Notes under the pieces: generated by a model
Told to the model about the DNA's origin: nothing
What the model saw: only the letters and a program-made list of their open reading frames with translations
The model's database searches: none
Shown: piece by piece, positions 1 to 7,570 of the stretch
How the letters are laid out: every line of letters begins with the position of its first letter
How positions within the stretch are numbered: position 1 is the stretch's first letter
Made by a program: the position numbers and the translations under genes
DNA from: Desulfovibrio sp. MES5
GTDB lineage: Bacteria; Desulfobacterota; Desulfovibrionia; Desulfovibrionales; Desulfovibrionaceae
Direction: 5' to 3'
Assembly (NCBI RefSeq): GCF_002237645.1
Contig: NZ_MJUZ01000026.1
Coordinates: 1-35,947 of the forward strand
Length of the DNA: 35,947 bases

Positions 1-5
1 TCCCT

Positions 6-84
6 GGCAAGGTGTGCATAGCCCATACGCCCCTCAATCTTTGGTTGGATGGAGAGGCTAAAGGGCTATACCACCTTGCCTTTT
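6..84 (+). terminator. long imperfect hairpin with T run
   Basis: GGCAAGGTG (6-14) pairs with CACCTTGCC (72-80), and after a small internal loop ATAGCCC (18-24) pairs with GGGCTAT (63-69). An inner stem joins 29-35 to 52-58 with one mismatch. TTTT follows at 81-84. It could be the terminator of a gene beyond the left edge or the 3' end of a structured RNA. The cut edge prevents a choice. Confidence 0.45.
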
Positions 85-125
85 CATTCAACTTTGAGGG
101 TGTTGCACTTGCAAGTTGAATCCGC

Positions 126-183
126 CTGCTCTAAAAAAGGGGTCTCCTCCATCACGCCCCACCCCATAAAACATTTGTTAGAG
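126..183 (+). repeat. dispersed intergenic repeat, copy A
   Basis: Starts CTGCTCTAA and ends TTAGAG, so the outer six bases form an inverted repeat. Between them lie AAAAAAGGGGTCTCC, a pyrimidine-rich tract with the core CACGCCCCACCCC, and TAAAAC. An imperfect hairpin (TTCAACTT / AAGTTGAA, about 87-118) precedes it. Copy B at 4897-4961 has the same layout. Confidence 0.6.
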
Positions 184-398
184 TAGGATACAGGGTGTTT
201 TTTGATTTGAAGGGGCGGAGCCAGAAGCAATGCCGTTCAGGCGTCACAATCCTCTCGCCGTTTATCCGCTCTGGCGTGAACTGTCCTGCAGCATGGGGGT
301 TGCCCTTCCGAGGGCCGCGCATTCCGGCGACAGCACATCTCATGCCAGGTGGCGGCCTATGGCTGCAGATGACGACATGCGAAAAAAGAATTCACAAA

Positions 399-414
399 TG
401 TGATCTTGGTCACA
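399..414. promoter_or_regulatory. CRP/FNR-family type palindrome
   Basis: TGTGA-TCTTGG-TCACA is a perfect 5-bp inverted repeat with a 6-base spacer, preceded by AAA. This is the half-site and spacing used by CRP/FNR-family regulators; Desulfovibrio HcpR is reported to use a similar TGTGA-N6-TCACA core. The nearest plus-strand gene is flavodoxin, about 410 bases away, so the regulated transcript is unclear. Confidence 0.4.
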
Positions 415-740
415 GATGTTTTTTCGACCCTTTGTAAGCTGAAGACGCTGACCCTGTCCGGGGTCTTTACAGAACCGGGCAGAAGGGCAGTTTGTTGTGA
501 AAATGACCATGTCTCGCGCTTGCCTCTCGCGGTTCCAGAGCGACGCAAGCGCGGGCAGGGCCGCCAGACAGCCAGAAGGGACAAAAGGGCGAGGTTTTCC
601 CGTGCTCCGCAAGGGCAGGACCAACCGAAATTCCGCGAGCTGCCCTGCGCGCGGCTGCAGCGCCCACGCCGGACGACGCCCGGATTGAGGGGCGTACAGC
701 AGTCTTTTGACGAAACCTTTCATTGTATTGGGATATGGGC

Positions 741-769
741 TTGACACAGGCAGGGAACCTAATTATTTC
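741..769 (+). promoter_or_regulatory. flavodoxin promoter (-35/-10)
   Basis: TTGACA (741-746) is a perfect -35 box. With a 17-base spacer the -10 would be TATTTC (764-769), which is weak. Transcription would start near 775, inside the Fur-box-like palindrome. Confidence 0.5.
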
Positions 770-774
770 ACTTG

Positions 775-1273
<499 letters not shown>

Positions 1274-1454
1274 CGGATGCGGGAGCAGACTCCCGCCGCG
1301 TAGGCGTAAGCGCAGTTTATTTGCGTAGTTACGCGTCGAAGCGGGCGTCTTGGAAGCATTGAAAATGGATATTCTCAATGCGAAAATGCTGTAGAATAGC
1401 TGCAGCAAGGCGTAGTGGCAGCCCGGAATTTGCGGCTGCTTGGGTAGATATGCT

Positions 1455-1501
1455 CGCAAGGCCTGAAGCCCCCGGTTGGTTTCGGGCCTTGCGCCGTTTT
1501 T
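1455..1501 (+). terminator. flavodoxin terminator
   Basis: CGCAAGGCC-T-GAA pairs with TTTCGGGCCTTGCG (arms about 1455-1467 and 1480-1493), and the T run GTTTTT ends at 1501. It is the first rho-independent terminator after the flavodoxin stop, about 180 bases downstream. Confidence 0.8.
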
Positions 1502-1529
1502 AGGGCAGTTTACGAATGAAGTGAGTTAC

Positions 1530-1586
1530 CTGCTCGCCTTCAGTGGCAAGGATTTTCTAAAAACCCTTGCCACTGAAGGCGAGCAG
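1530..1586. repeat. 57-base near-perfect hairpin
   Basis: The 22-base arm at 1530-1551 (starts CTGCTCGCC, ends GGCAAGG) is perfectly complementary to 1565-1586. After an A/C mismatch the stem continues with TTTT/AAAA and closes on a CTA triloop. No T run follows, so it is not a standard terminator. Function unknown. Confidence 0.75.
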
Positions 1587-1613
1587 TCCAAGTGTTAAAT
1601 GCCCCAGGGCAGC

Positions 1614-1639
1614 GTGCGCTTTGCCGTGGCAAAGCGCAC
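1614..1639. repeat. 26-base palindrome
   Basis: GTGCGCTTTGCC and GGCAAAGCGCAC are perfect 12-bp arms separated by GT. It lies 28 bases after the 57-base hairpin. No gene or T run adjoins it. Confidence 0.6.
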
Positions 1640-2007
1640 CAGCGCACGGGCGTGCAGATGCTCCGCCGCGTTTTTTCTTTCGAGCGTATGGCGTTGCCAA
1701 TACCAGTTCTTCAAGGCGCTGGCATGTCCCTTGGGCGCGTGCCAGAGCAAATATTCCGCTTTTGTGTCGTCAGGGCAAGCGCACGGTGGCGACCAGCCAG
1801 GTAAATTTTACGTGAACCTGCTTTAACAGCGCGTTGCCAGCGTAGCGTAAAAAAATTTCGCTCAGTGCTGGCTTCACAGTAAAAGACGTGGCAAAATACA
1901 CTCAAGGTACTGGTGAGGCTTGCCAGACCGCAGTTGATGTGCAAAAAGCGGAACTCCATTCGCGCGGCGCGACGGCGCTGCTGTGCTTTCAACAAAAGAG
2001 AATGCCC

Positions 2008-2994
2008 ATGTCCATATTGGTTTGCGGTGGGGCTGGCTATATAGGCTCCCATAATGTACGCGCTTTGCTGGCGCGCGGTGAAGACATAGTAGTTGTGGAC
2101 AATTTTTTGACCGGCCATCGTGCCTCCTTGCCTGACGGCGTGAGCCTGTATGAAGGCGACATAAGGGATGGAGCGCTGCTGGACCACGTGTTTTCAAGTC
2201 ACGGGGTGGATGCGGTACTCCATTTTGCCGCCAGTTCGCTGGTGGGCGAGAGCATGGAGCAGCCGCTGAAATATTTTCACAATAATGTCCACGGGATGCA
2301 GACTCTATTGGAAGCCATGGTGCGCAACCGTGTGGACAAGATAGTTTTTTCATCGTCGGCTGCCGTGTACGGCGAGCAGGAAAGCGTGCCCATTGATGAG
2401 GACGCGCCTTTGCGCCCCACCAATCCCTACGGCGAAAGTAAGCTCATTATGGAGCGCATGATGCACTGGGTGGGCAAGGCCCACGGCATCCGCTTTGTGA
2501 GCCTGCGGTACTTCAACGTGGGCGGCGCGTGGCCCGGCGGCGCCATAGGCGAGGCCCACAACCCCGAAAGCCATCTTATCCCCCTGATTCTTCAGGTTCC
2601 CTTGGGCCGCCGGGATACAGTAACCATTTTTGGCAATGACTATCCCACGCCCGACGGCACCTGCATCCGTGACTATCTGGATGTTATGGATCTGGCGGAC
2701 GCGCATATGCGCGCTCTGGACTACCTGTGCGCCGGGGGCGGCAGCGAAATCTGCAACCTTGGCAACGGCAAGGGGTTCAGCGTACGCGAAATGGTGGCTG
2801 CGGCCTGCCGCGTGACAGGGTATGACATTGGCGTCACTATGGCCTTGCGCCGCTATGGCGATCCCGCGCGGCTCGTGGCTTCGGCTGACCGCGCCAAAGA
2901 AATTCTCGGCTGGCAAGCCAGGGCGGGCATTGACGAGATCATCGCCTCGGCCTGGGAATGGCACAAGACCCACCCGGACGGTTTCGCCTCATGA
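2008..2994 (+). CDS. galE: UDP-glucose 4-epimerase
   Basis: Cytoplasmic NAD-dependent enzyme that interconverts UDP-glucose and UDP-galactose, supplying galactose units for polysaccharide. It is an extended short-chain dehydrogenase/reductase. The glycine-rich NAD loop GGAGYIGSH is at the very N-terminus, the catalytic Ser lies in SSSAAVYG, and the Tyr/Lys pair is in NPYGESK. FNVGGAW and CIRDYLDVMDLADAH are typical GalE segments. The start at 2008 gives a 328-residue protein whose N-terminus matches the family and has AAGAG about 7 bases upstream; ATG 2002 is a close alternative. Longer upstream frames only add non-homologous residues. No sugar-metabolism neighbour is present, and no terminator is obvious after the stop. 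Confidence 0.93.
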   Translation: MSILVCGGAGYIGSHNVRALLARGEDIVVVDNFLTGHRASLPDGVSLYEGDIRDGALLDHVFSSHGVDAVLHFAASSLVGESMEQPLKYFHNNVHGMQTLLEAMVRNRVDKIVFSSSAAVYGEQESVPIDEDAPLRPTNPYGESKLIMERMMHWVGKAHGIRFVSLRYFNVGGAWPGGAIGEAHNPESHLIPLILQVPLGRRDTVTIFGNDYPTPDGTCIRDYLDVMDLADAHMRALDYLCAGGGSEICNLGNGKGFSVREMVAAACRVTGYDIGVTMALRRYGDPARLVASADRAKEILGWQARAGIDEIIASAWEWHKTHPDGFAS

Positions 2995-3512
2995 CGGCAG
3001 TGCCGCGCACAACGGCATTTGTATCGTGAAATATACGGGCGGTCGTGTGCGCAGGCCACCGTCGCGCAGGCCACCGCCGCGCAGGGCGAGGTTTTCGCTC
3101 TCAAACGCTACAACGGCATGCCGCAGACCTTGAAAGGGCTGTTTGCAATGGCAGTCTGCCTGAACGCAGGGGCCGTTGCCGCAGGGCGGCACGACGCGCT
3201 GTGCCCGAACTTCGCCAAGGCGACCTTTATCGGCGGCATCCTTGAAGCGCGCAACTTTTCCACGGCAAGCCGCACAACGGTATGCCCTGTCTTCCCTTTA
3301 TAATCCGAATCGCTGGGCGCGCAGTCTTCCACACCGTGCGTGGGCTGGACGTGCTGCCTTTCCCCTATGCTCCGTTATGGCGGGATGCCCCGTCCCGTGT
3401 ACGTCGCGTGCCTTTTTGCCTCCGCCTTTCTGTGGCTGAAGGCCCGTGCCTGCAGAGAAGCATTGACCCTGCCCGCAGGGTACTTATTATAATAGGAAAT
3501 AGTGAGAATAGT
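2995..3512. other. gene-free spacer between galE and msrAB
   Basis: One frame at 3019-3303 begins at TTG without a ribosome binding site and is not supported. A 15-base tandem repeat at 3049-3088 is the only clear structure. The 3' end carries the msrAB start region (AGTGAG at 3501-3506). Confidence 0.5.
3049..3088 (+). repeat. 15-base tandem repeat, about 2.6 units
   Basis: GCGCAGGCCACCGTC (3049-3063) is followed directly by GCGCAGGCCACCGCC (3064-3078) and a partial third unit, GCGCAGGGCG. The first two units differ at one base. Confidence 0.6.
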
Positions 3513-4562
3513 ATGCGTGAACATGCCCTTTTTCTGATTCTGGCCGTTTTTCTGTTTTGCGGCCTGTATTCCGTACTCTCGGCGACAAAGGCAGACGCCG
3601 CCGTCGTTGTTTCAGCCAGCCCTTCACAGGAGGCTGCCATGAAGCCCTCATATCCCATGCCGCCTCTCAACGAACGCGAGGCGGACGTTATTTTGCGCAA
3701 AGGCACGGAGGCTCCGAACTCTGGCCAACTTAACAGCAACAAGGCGGCGGGAACCTACGTCTGCCGGCAGTGCGGCGCTGCGCTGTACAGCTCAAAAGAC
3801 AAGTTTGCGTCCGGCTGCGGCTGGCCAAGCTTTGATGCCGAATTGCCGGGTGCCGTGCGGCGGCTGCCCGATGCGGACGGCAGAAGGGTAGAGATAGTCT
3901 GCGCCAATTGCGGAGGGCATCTTGGTCATGTGTTTGAAGGCGAAGGCTTTACGGCCAAGAACACCCGCCACTGCGTCAACTCGCTGTCCATGGCCTTTTA
4001 TCCCGCTGGCAGTCCTGAAGAAGCCAAGGTTCTGGCGCAGCGCGCCCAGGCCGCCGCGACAACTGGCACGGCCATTGTGGCCGGGGGCTGCTTTTGGGGA
4101 GTGGAGGACGCCTTCAGGCGCATGCCCGGCGTGCGCGACGTTGTTTCTGGCTATACGGGCGGCCACACGCCAAACCCTTCCTATGAGGACGTGTGCCGGG
4201 GAGACACCGGCCATGCTGAAGCCGTGCGCATTGTCTTTGATCCCACGCAGATCAGTTATGAGCAGATCCTGCGCCGCTTTTTTGAAATTCACGACCCCAC
4301 CCAGCTGGACCGCCAGGGCCCCGATGTGGGCAGTCAGTACCGATCCGCCGTGTTTTACCTCGATGCGGAGCAAAAGGCCGTGGCCCTCAAGCTCATGAAT
4401 CTTCTGCGGGAAAAGGGCTATGATGTGGTGACGCGCCTTGAGCCAGCCGGGCCTTTTTATGAGGCTGAGGCCTATCACCAGCGCTTCGCCGAGCGCACCG
4501 GACGGGGCCGCTGCCACATGTCCGTGCCGCGTTTTGACGAACCCGCCAGGGGCGGCCGCTAG
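3513..4562 (+). CDS. msrAB: exported bifunctional methionine sulfoxide reductase MsrB-MsrA
   Basis: Repairs oxidised methionine in exported proteins; the two domains handle the R and S sulfoxides. 349 residues. An N-terminal signal or anchor segment (LFLILAVFLFCGLYSVL) suggests function outside the cytoplasm. The MsrB domain comes first, with zinc cysteines C84/C87 (CRQC) and C130/C133 (CANC) and the catalytic C154 in RHCVNS. The MsrA domain follows, with catalytic C193 in GGCFWG, then GDTGHAE and GSQYRSAVF. The B-then-A order differs from the better-known A-B fusions. The start at 3513 places the signal segment correctly and has AGTGAG six bases upstream; the longer frame adds an unrelated N-terminus. 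The stop codon TAG lies inside the left CTAG of a MITE-like element. Confidence 0.93.
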   Translation: MREHALFLILAVFLFCGLYSVLSATKADAAVVVSASPSQEAAMKPSYPMPPLNEREADVILRKGTEAPNSGQLNSNKAAGTYVCRQCGAALYSSKDKFASGCGWPSFDAELPGAVRRLPDADGRRVEIVCANCGGHLGHVFEGEGFTAKNTRHCVNSLSMAFYPAGSPEEAKVLAQRAQAAATTGTAIVAGGCFWGVEDAFRRMPGVRDVVSGYTGGHTPNPSYEDVCRGDTGHAEAVRIVFDPTQISYEQILRRFFEIHDPTQLDRQGPDVGSQYRSAVFYLDAEQKAVALKLMNLLREKGYDVVTRLEPAGPFYEAEAYHQRFAERTGRGRCHMSVPRFDEPARGGR

Positions 4563-4710
4563 GCAGTGTCGTCACGAGCGCCTTTCCGGTTATTTTCGCG
4601 TCGAACTTCGCCTTTTATTCCGGTCGAGCGCCATCAAAGCGCACTCCCTGCATAACAGGCTCATTCTCCTTGAGATGACTGAAAATTCATCTCGTGACGA
4701 CACTGTCTAG
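4559..4710. mobile_element. MITE-like element with terminal inverted repeats
   Basis: The 20 bases at 4559-4578 (CTAGGCAGTGTCGTCACGAG) match the reverse complement of 4691-4710 at 19 of 20 positions, including a perfect 15-bp core. CTAG flanks both ends, which would fit a 4-base target duplication of the YTAR type used by IS5-group elements. The 112-base interior has no transposase. On the minus strand it carries AAGGAG and a 24-codon frame (4664-4590), perhaps the remnant of a transposase start. A secondary stem GAGATGA/TCATCTC lies near the right end. The parent element is not visible in this window. Confidence 0.65.
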
Positions 4711-4866
4711 GTGGGACGGTAGGGTGAAGTGCTTAGCGGGGGAGGCGCCCCTTTCAGACCAGATTAACTTTGAAATGTTTTACTTTTCAAAGTTGTCATT
4801 CAGCCGCAAATCGTATTTTCGGCTGAATCCACTCCACGTTGTGGCGCGCCGTACCCTCGTGCAGCG

Positions 4867-4904
4867 TTAGAGCAGTTAACTTTTTTCAAAGTTAACTGCT
4901 CTAA
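4867..4904. repeat. perfect 17-bp hairpin leading repeat copy B
   Basis: TTAGAGCAGTTAACTTT (4867-4883) pairs perfectly with AAAGTTAACTGCTCTAA (4888-4904) around a TTTC tetraloop. Its right arm overlaps the start of repeat copy B. Confidence 0.7.
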
Positions 4905-4961
4905 AAAGGGTCGCCGCCCCCCACGCCCCACCCCCCCAATTTTTATTCTGTTTTGCTAGAG
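4897..4961 (+). repeat. dispersed intergenic repeat, copy B
   Basis: CTGCTCTAAAAAGGGTC, then a pyrimidine tract with CCCCCACGCCCCACCCCC, an AT-rich stretch and a terminal TAGAG. Same architecture as copy A, but with more divergence on the right side. Confidence 0.55.
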
Positions 4962-4971
4962 TGCCAAATGA

Positions 4972-5011
4972 CAACGGCAACGGCACGGATTGCTCCGTGC
5001 CGTTGCCGTTG
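4972..5011 (-). terminator. perfect 18-bp hairpin downstream of the TauA-like gene
   Basis: CAACGGCAACGGCACGGA (4972-4989) pairs perfectly with 4994-5011 around a TTGC tetraloop. It lies 86 bases past the stop of the minus-strand binding-protein gene, the usual place for its terminator. Neither side has a proper T run, so it may instead be an mRNA-stabilising 3' hairpin. Confidence 0.5.
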
Positions 5012-5097
5012 CGCTTATGAGCGGTTTAGCCGGACTAGCCGTAGATTTGGCCGCTGATTTGGTCGCCGCTCTGGCCGCGCCGGGCCGCTTTCAGCCG

Positions 5098-6177
5098 CTA
5101 TTTTTTCAGCTTGAGGTTGGGCGGCACCAACTTGATGAATTTGTCGCTGGAGTATGCTGAGGTGTTGATTCTGGACAGTTCGTCCTTGCTCAACCGCCCC
5201 AGGCTGCCGAAAAACTGGGCAACGGCCTCAATGTCTTTCTGCACTTCGCTACGGCCCTTGGTCTCGTCAAAAAGGTTCTGCTGCTCGGCCAGGGCCAGCA
5301 CCTGATGGTTCTTTATGTCCCGCCGCAGCAGGTCTTCATCATAGTCCTTGCCTGCCCATTCAAGGTAAAAGCGTCGATAATCCTGCAAAAAAACTTCAGG
5401 ACTTTTGCTCAGGTAGTCATCCACAGCCCTGAAATACACCGTAAGAAATTTGGCCGTTATTTCGGGATTGGCGTTAGCATATGTCTTGTCGGCCACGAGG
5501 TAGGTGTAGCTTTCCTTGCCGCAGCTTTTCAGGTCTGCGGCGAGCACTCCGCCCTTGTCCAGCGCCAGATACAGTTGCGGCGCCCAAAGGGCGGCCCCGT
5601 CGCCGATATGGTTTTCAAGACTGGCCACTACCAGCCCTTGCGCCATGTCACGGATGCTGATGTCGCTGTCCTGCAGGCCAAGCACCTTCAACCATGTGGA
5701 AAGAACATAGTGCGCCGAGCTGATGTCGGTAAGCACAAAGGTCTTGCCGCGCACAGTGTCCGGGCTGCCCAGCACATTGGGGTACTCCTTGTTCCAGCCC
5801 TTGACCGCGGCAATGGGACTGTCGGCATGCACCACCACGCCATTGGCTGCAGCCTCATCCACACCGATGGCTATGGCAATGACATTGTTGCGCATATTGC
5901 CAATGATGGAAGGAACCACCCCCATGCCCGCGTATACCCATGCCCCCGTGGAATGGGCATTAAGAATTTCAGCGCCGGAATTATACTGTTGGATTTCAAT
6001 ATCCAGCCCGGCGTCTCTGTCCCATTTTTTTTCCTTGGCGTACCACATGAGAAACGTTTCAAACTCGTCCACCCAGGCGGTGGGAACGCGTACCAGCCTG
6101 GCCGCGTTCGCTGCGGGCGCGGTAAAAAGCAGCAGCATGAGGGCGGTAAGAAACAGGACAGTATATTTTTTTAGCAT
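5098..6177 (-). CDS. periplasmic TauA/NMT1-like substrate-binding protein
   Basis: Solute-binding protein of the ABC nitrate/sulfonate/taurine type, 359 residues. The N-terminal Sec signal (MLKKY, then a run of Leu/Phe/Ala) ends in APAANA before ARL and has no lipobox, so a soluble periplasmic protein is expected. The region from VPTAWVDEFETFLMWYAKEKKWDRDAGL onward resembles the first lobe of SsuA/TauA proteins, with YNSGAEILNA shortly after. The start at 6177 has GGGAG just upstream and puts the signal peptide at residue 1. No permease or ATPase gene adjoins it; the next upstream gene on the strand is an MFS transporter, 182 bases away. The substrate cannot be read from the sequence. Confidence 0.85.
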   Translation of the reverse strand: MLKKYTVLFLTALMLLLFTAPAANAARLVRVPTAWVDEFETFLMWYAKEKKWDRDAGLDIEIQQYNSGAEILNAHSTGAWVYAGMGVVPSIIGNMRNNVIAIAIGVDEAAANGVVVHADSPIAAVKGWNKEYPNVLGSPDTVRGKTFVLTDISSAHYVLSTWLKVLGLQDSDISIRDMAQGLVVASLENHIGDGAALWAPQLYLALDKGGVLAADLKSCGKESYTYLVADKTYANANPEITAKFLTVYFRAVDDYLSKSPEVFLQDYRRFYLEWAGKDYDEDLLRRDIKNHQVLALAEQQNLFDETKGRSEVQKDIEAVAQFFGSLGRLSKDELSRINTSAYSSDKFIKLVPPNLKLKK

Positions 6178-6328
6178 GATTTTCTCCCTGAAAATTGTGG
6201 AGACGCAGGAAGGCGGACAGATTGTAGGTGGGGGGATGCCACGGGGTTTTGGGTGCAACCCGCGGGGGCCGGTTTGGGGCCGGGCATAATCAATTTACCT
6301 GTTTTTTTATTTTGCGGCAATGCCTGAG

Positions 6329-6361
6329 AGGCGGGGGCGGGCCGCCCCCCATGCCTTTTTT
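6329..6361. terminator. GC-rich hairpin just past the MFS stop
   Basis: GGGGGCGG (6333-6340) pairs with CCGCCCCC (6342-6349), and an outer AGGC/GCCT pair flanks it. TTTTTT follows on the plus strand and overlaps the MFS stop codon. The T run points to plus-strand termination, yet no plus-strand gene lies to the left; for the minus-strand MFS gene it would be a hairpin without a T run. Confidence 0.4.
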
Positions 6362-7529
6362 AGCTGAAGCTTCCGTTACGGCAGAGACTGCGCCCCCACA
6401 GGTACAGCGCCGCAGTGCACAGGGCCGTAACAAGCAGGGCCGGGCCAAATGAACCCGCGTATTCGCGCACATTGCCCATCAGCAGGGTGAGCAGCACATT
6501 GATGAGGCAGGCGACGGTAGCCATAAAGCCCACTCCGGTGGCCACAAGCCCCGGCCCTGTAGTGCGGATGGTCAGAACAAATACCGCAGCGTAGGTGCCG
6601 CCGCAAAAGACGGCCAGGCACGCGCCCGCCGCCAGTGTGGTCAAGGGGCCGGGCATGAGGGCCATGGCCGTGTAGAGCAGGGAAATGCCAAGCACAAGGC
6701 GTGTCAGCAGCTTGTGGAGGTCGCTTCTGCCGCCAAGCTCCCCGCCGCCCATGCGGGCAAAGGTTCCGGCCAGAAGCACCACGCCAGTGGCCAGAGCCCA
6801 GTGTTCAGGCTTGTTGCTCTGGTCGCGGTCGGCAAGAATAGTGGGCAGCCAGCTGCCCAGCGCCGTGATGGTGCCGAAAGAAAATCCGTGGCAGCAGCCG
6901 AGAAACCAGAGCTGTCTTGATCTGGCTACGGCTTTGAGTGACAGCCATATGTTGCCGTCAGTGCCGGGAACGGTTTGCGGTCGCAATGCAGCGCGTGGCG
7001 TCCAGAGCAAAGAGAGCAGCAGCAGGGCGGGCATCAGGGCCACCATGATGTAGCTCACCACCCACCCCTGAGCCTCGAAAAACGGCAGCACAAGGTAAGG
7101 AACCATAGTGCCGAAACTGAAGGCCGCGCCCTGCATTCCCTGGGCGCGGGCCAGAAACTGCGGTGGGGCCAGAACCTTGACCACAGAAACCACGCCAAGA
7201 AAAAGCATGGACGAGGCCATACCCACCACAAGGCGCATAACTATGGCCAGGCCGAGATTCTCGGGGGCCAGAAAAGGCGCAAGCGAACACACGGTGCAAA
7301 GGATGGTCGAGATCACCAGGGAGCGCAGTATGCCCAGCCTGTCGATAAGCAGTCCCGCCGGAATCTGCGCCAGGGCGTGCGTCCAGAAAAGGGCGCTCAG
7401 AAAGAACGACAGTCCGCTGTAGCCCACATGAAAAAGTTGCATGAACTGCGTGGCCACTGGCGGAATGTTCATGAACATGAAGCCGATTCCCAGACAGCCG
7501 AGTATGGGAAACCAGTAATAAACGGGCAT
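6360..7529 (-). CDS. MFS transporter
   Basis: Major facilitator superfamily carrier of the inner membrane, 389 residues, with about 12 hydrophobic segments. The cytoplasmic loop between helices 2 and 3 reads PAGLLIDRLGILRS, a form of the MFS signature GxLxDRxG. A second similar loop (GGGELGGRSDLHKL) lies between the halves. The start ATG at 7529 has GGAGAATTC upstream. It begins 41 bases after the stop of the BMP-family binding protein, so the two are probably co-transcribed. MFS carriers normally work without binding proteins, so the pairing is notable. The substrate is unknown; nucleoside- or anion-type transport would be a guess. Confidence 0.88.
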   Translation of the reverse strand: MPVYYWFPILGCLGIGFMFMNIPPVATQFMQLFHVGYSGLSFFLSALFWTHALAQIPAGLLIDRLGILRSLVISTILCTVCSLAPFLAPENLGLAIVMRLVVGMASSMLFLGVVSVVKVLAPPQFLARAQGMQGAAFSFGTMVPYLVLPFFEAQGWVVSYIMVALMPALLLLSLLWTPRAALRPQTVPGTDGNIWLSLKAVARSRQLWFLGCCHGFSFGTITALGSWLPTILADRDQSNKPEHWALATGVVLLAGTFARMGGGELGGRSDLHKLLTRLVLGISLLYTAMALMPGPLTTLAAGACLAVFCGGTYAAVFVLTIRTTGPGLVATGVGFMATVACLINVLLTLLMGNVREYAGSFGPALLVTALCTAALYLWGRSLCRNGSFS

Positions 7530-7570
7530 CAGAATTCTCCAGAATCGCCGCGTCCTTGCGCGGCGTCACG

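Larger units (their letters stand above)
1274..2007. other. hairpin-rich spacer between flavodoxin and galE
   Basis: No credible gene. The first part is the 3' untranslated region of flavodoxin, with a minor stem (GCATTGA / TCAATGC, near 1356-1381) and the terminator. The rest holds a 57-base near-perfect hairpin, a 26-base palindrome and a weaker GCCAGC / GCTGGC stem around 1836-1873. Frames that cross it are short and lack ribosome binding sites. Confidence 0.55.
4711..5097. other. gene-free spacer rich in hairpins
   Basis: Lies between the MITE-like element and the convergent binding-protein gene. It holds a weakly matching start of a repeat copy near 4724-4760, a 10-bp stem AACTTTGAAA/TTTCAAAGTT (4766-4794), a 17-bp stem, repeat copy B and an 18-bp stem. 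No gene is supported. Confidence 0.55.

Noticed and set aside
3019..3303. 94-codon plus frame covering the 15-base tandem repeat
   Set aside because: TTG start without a ribosome binding site and no recognisable protein; the repeat keeps frame but is only 2.6 units.
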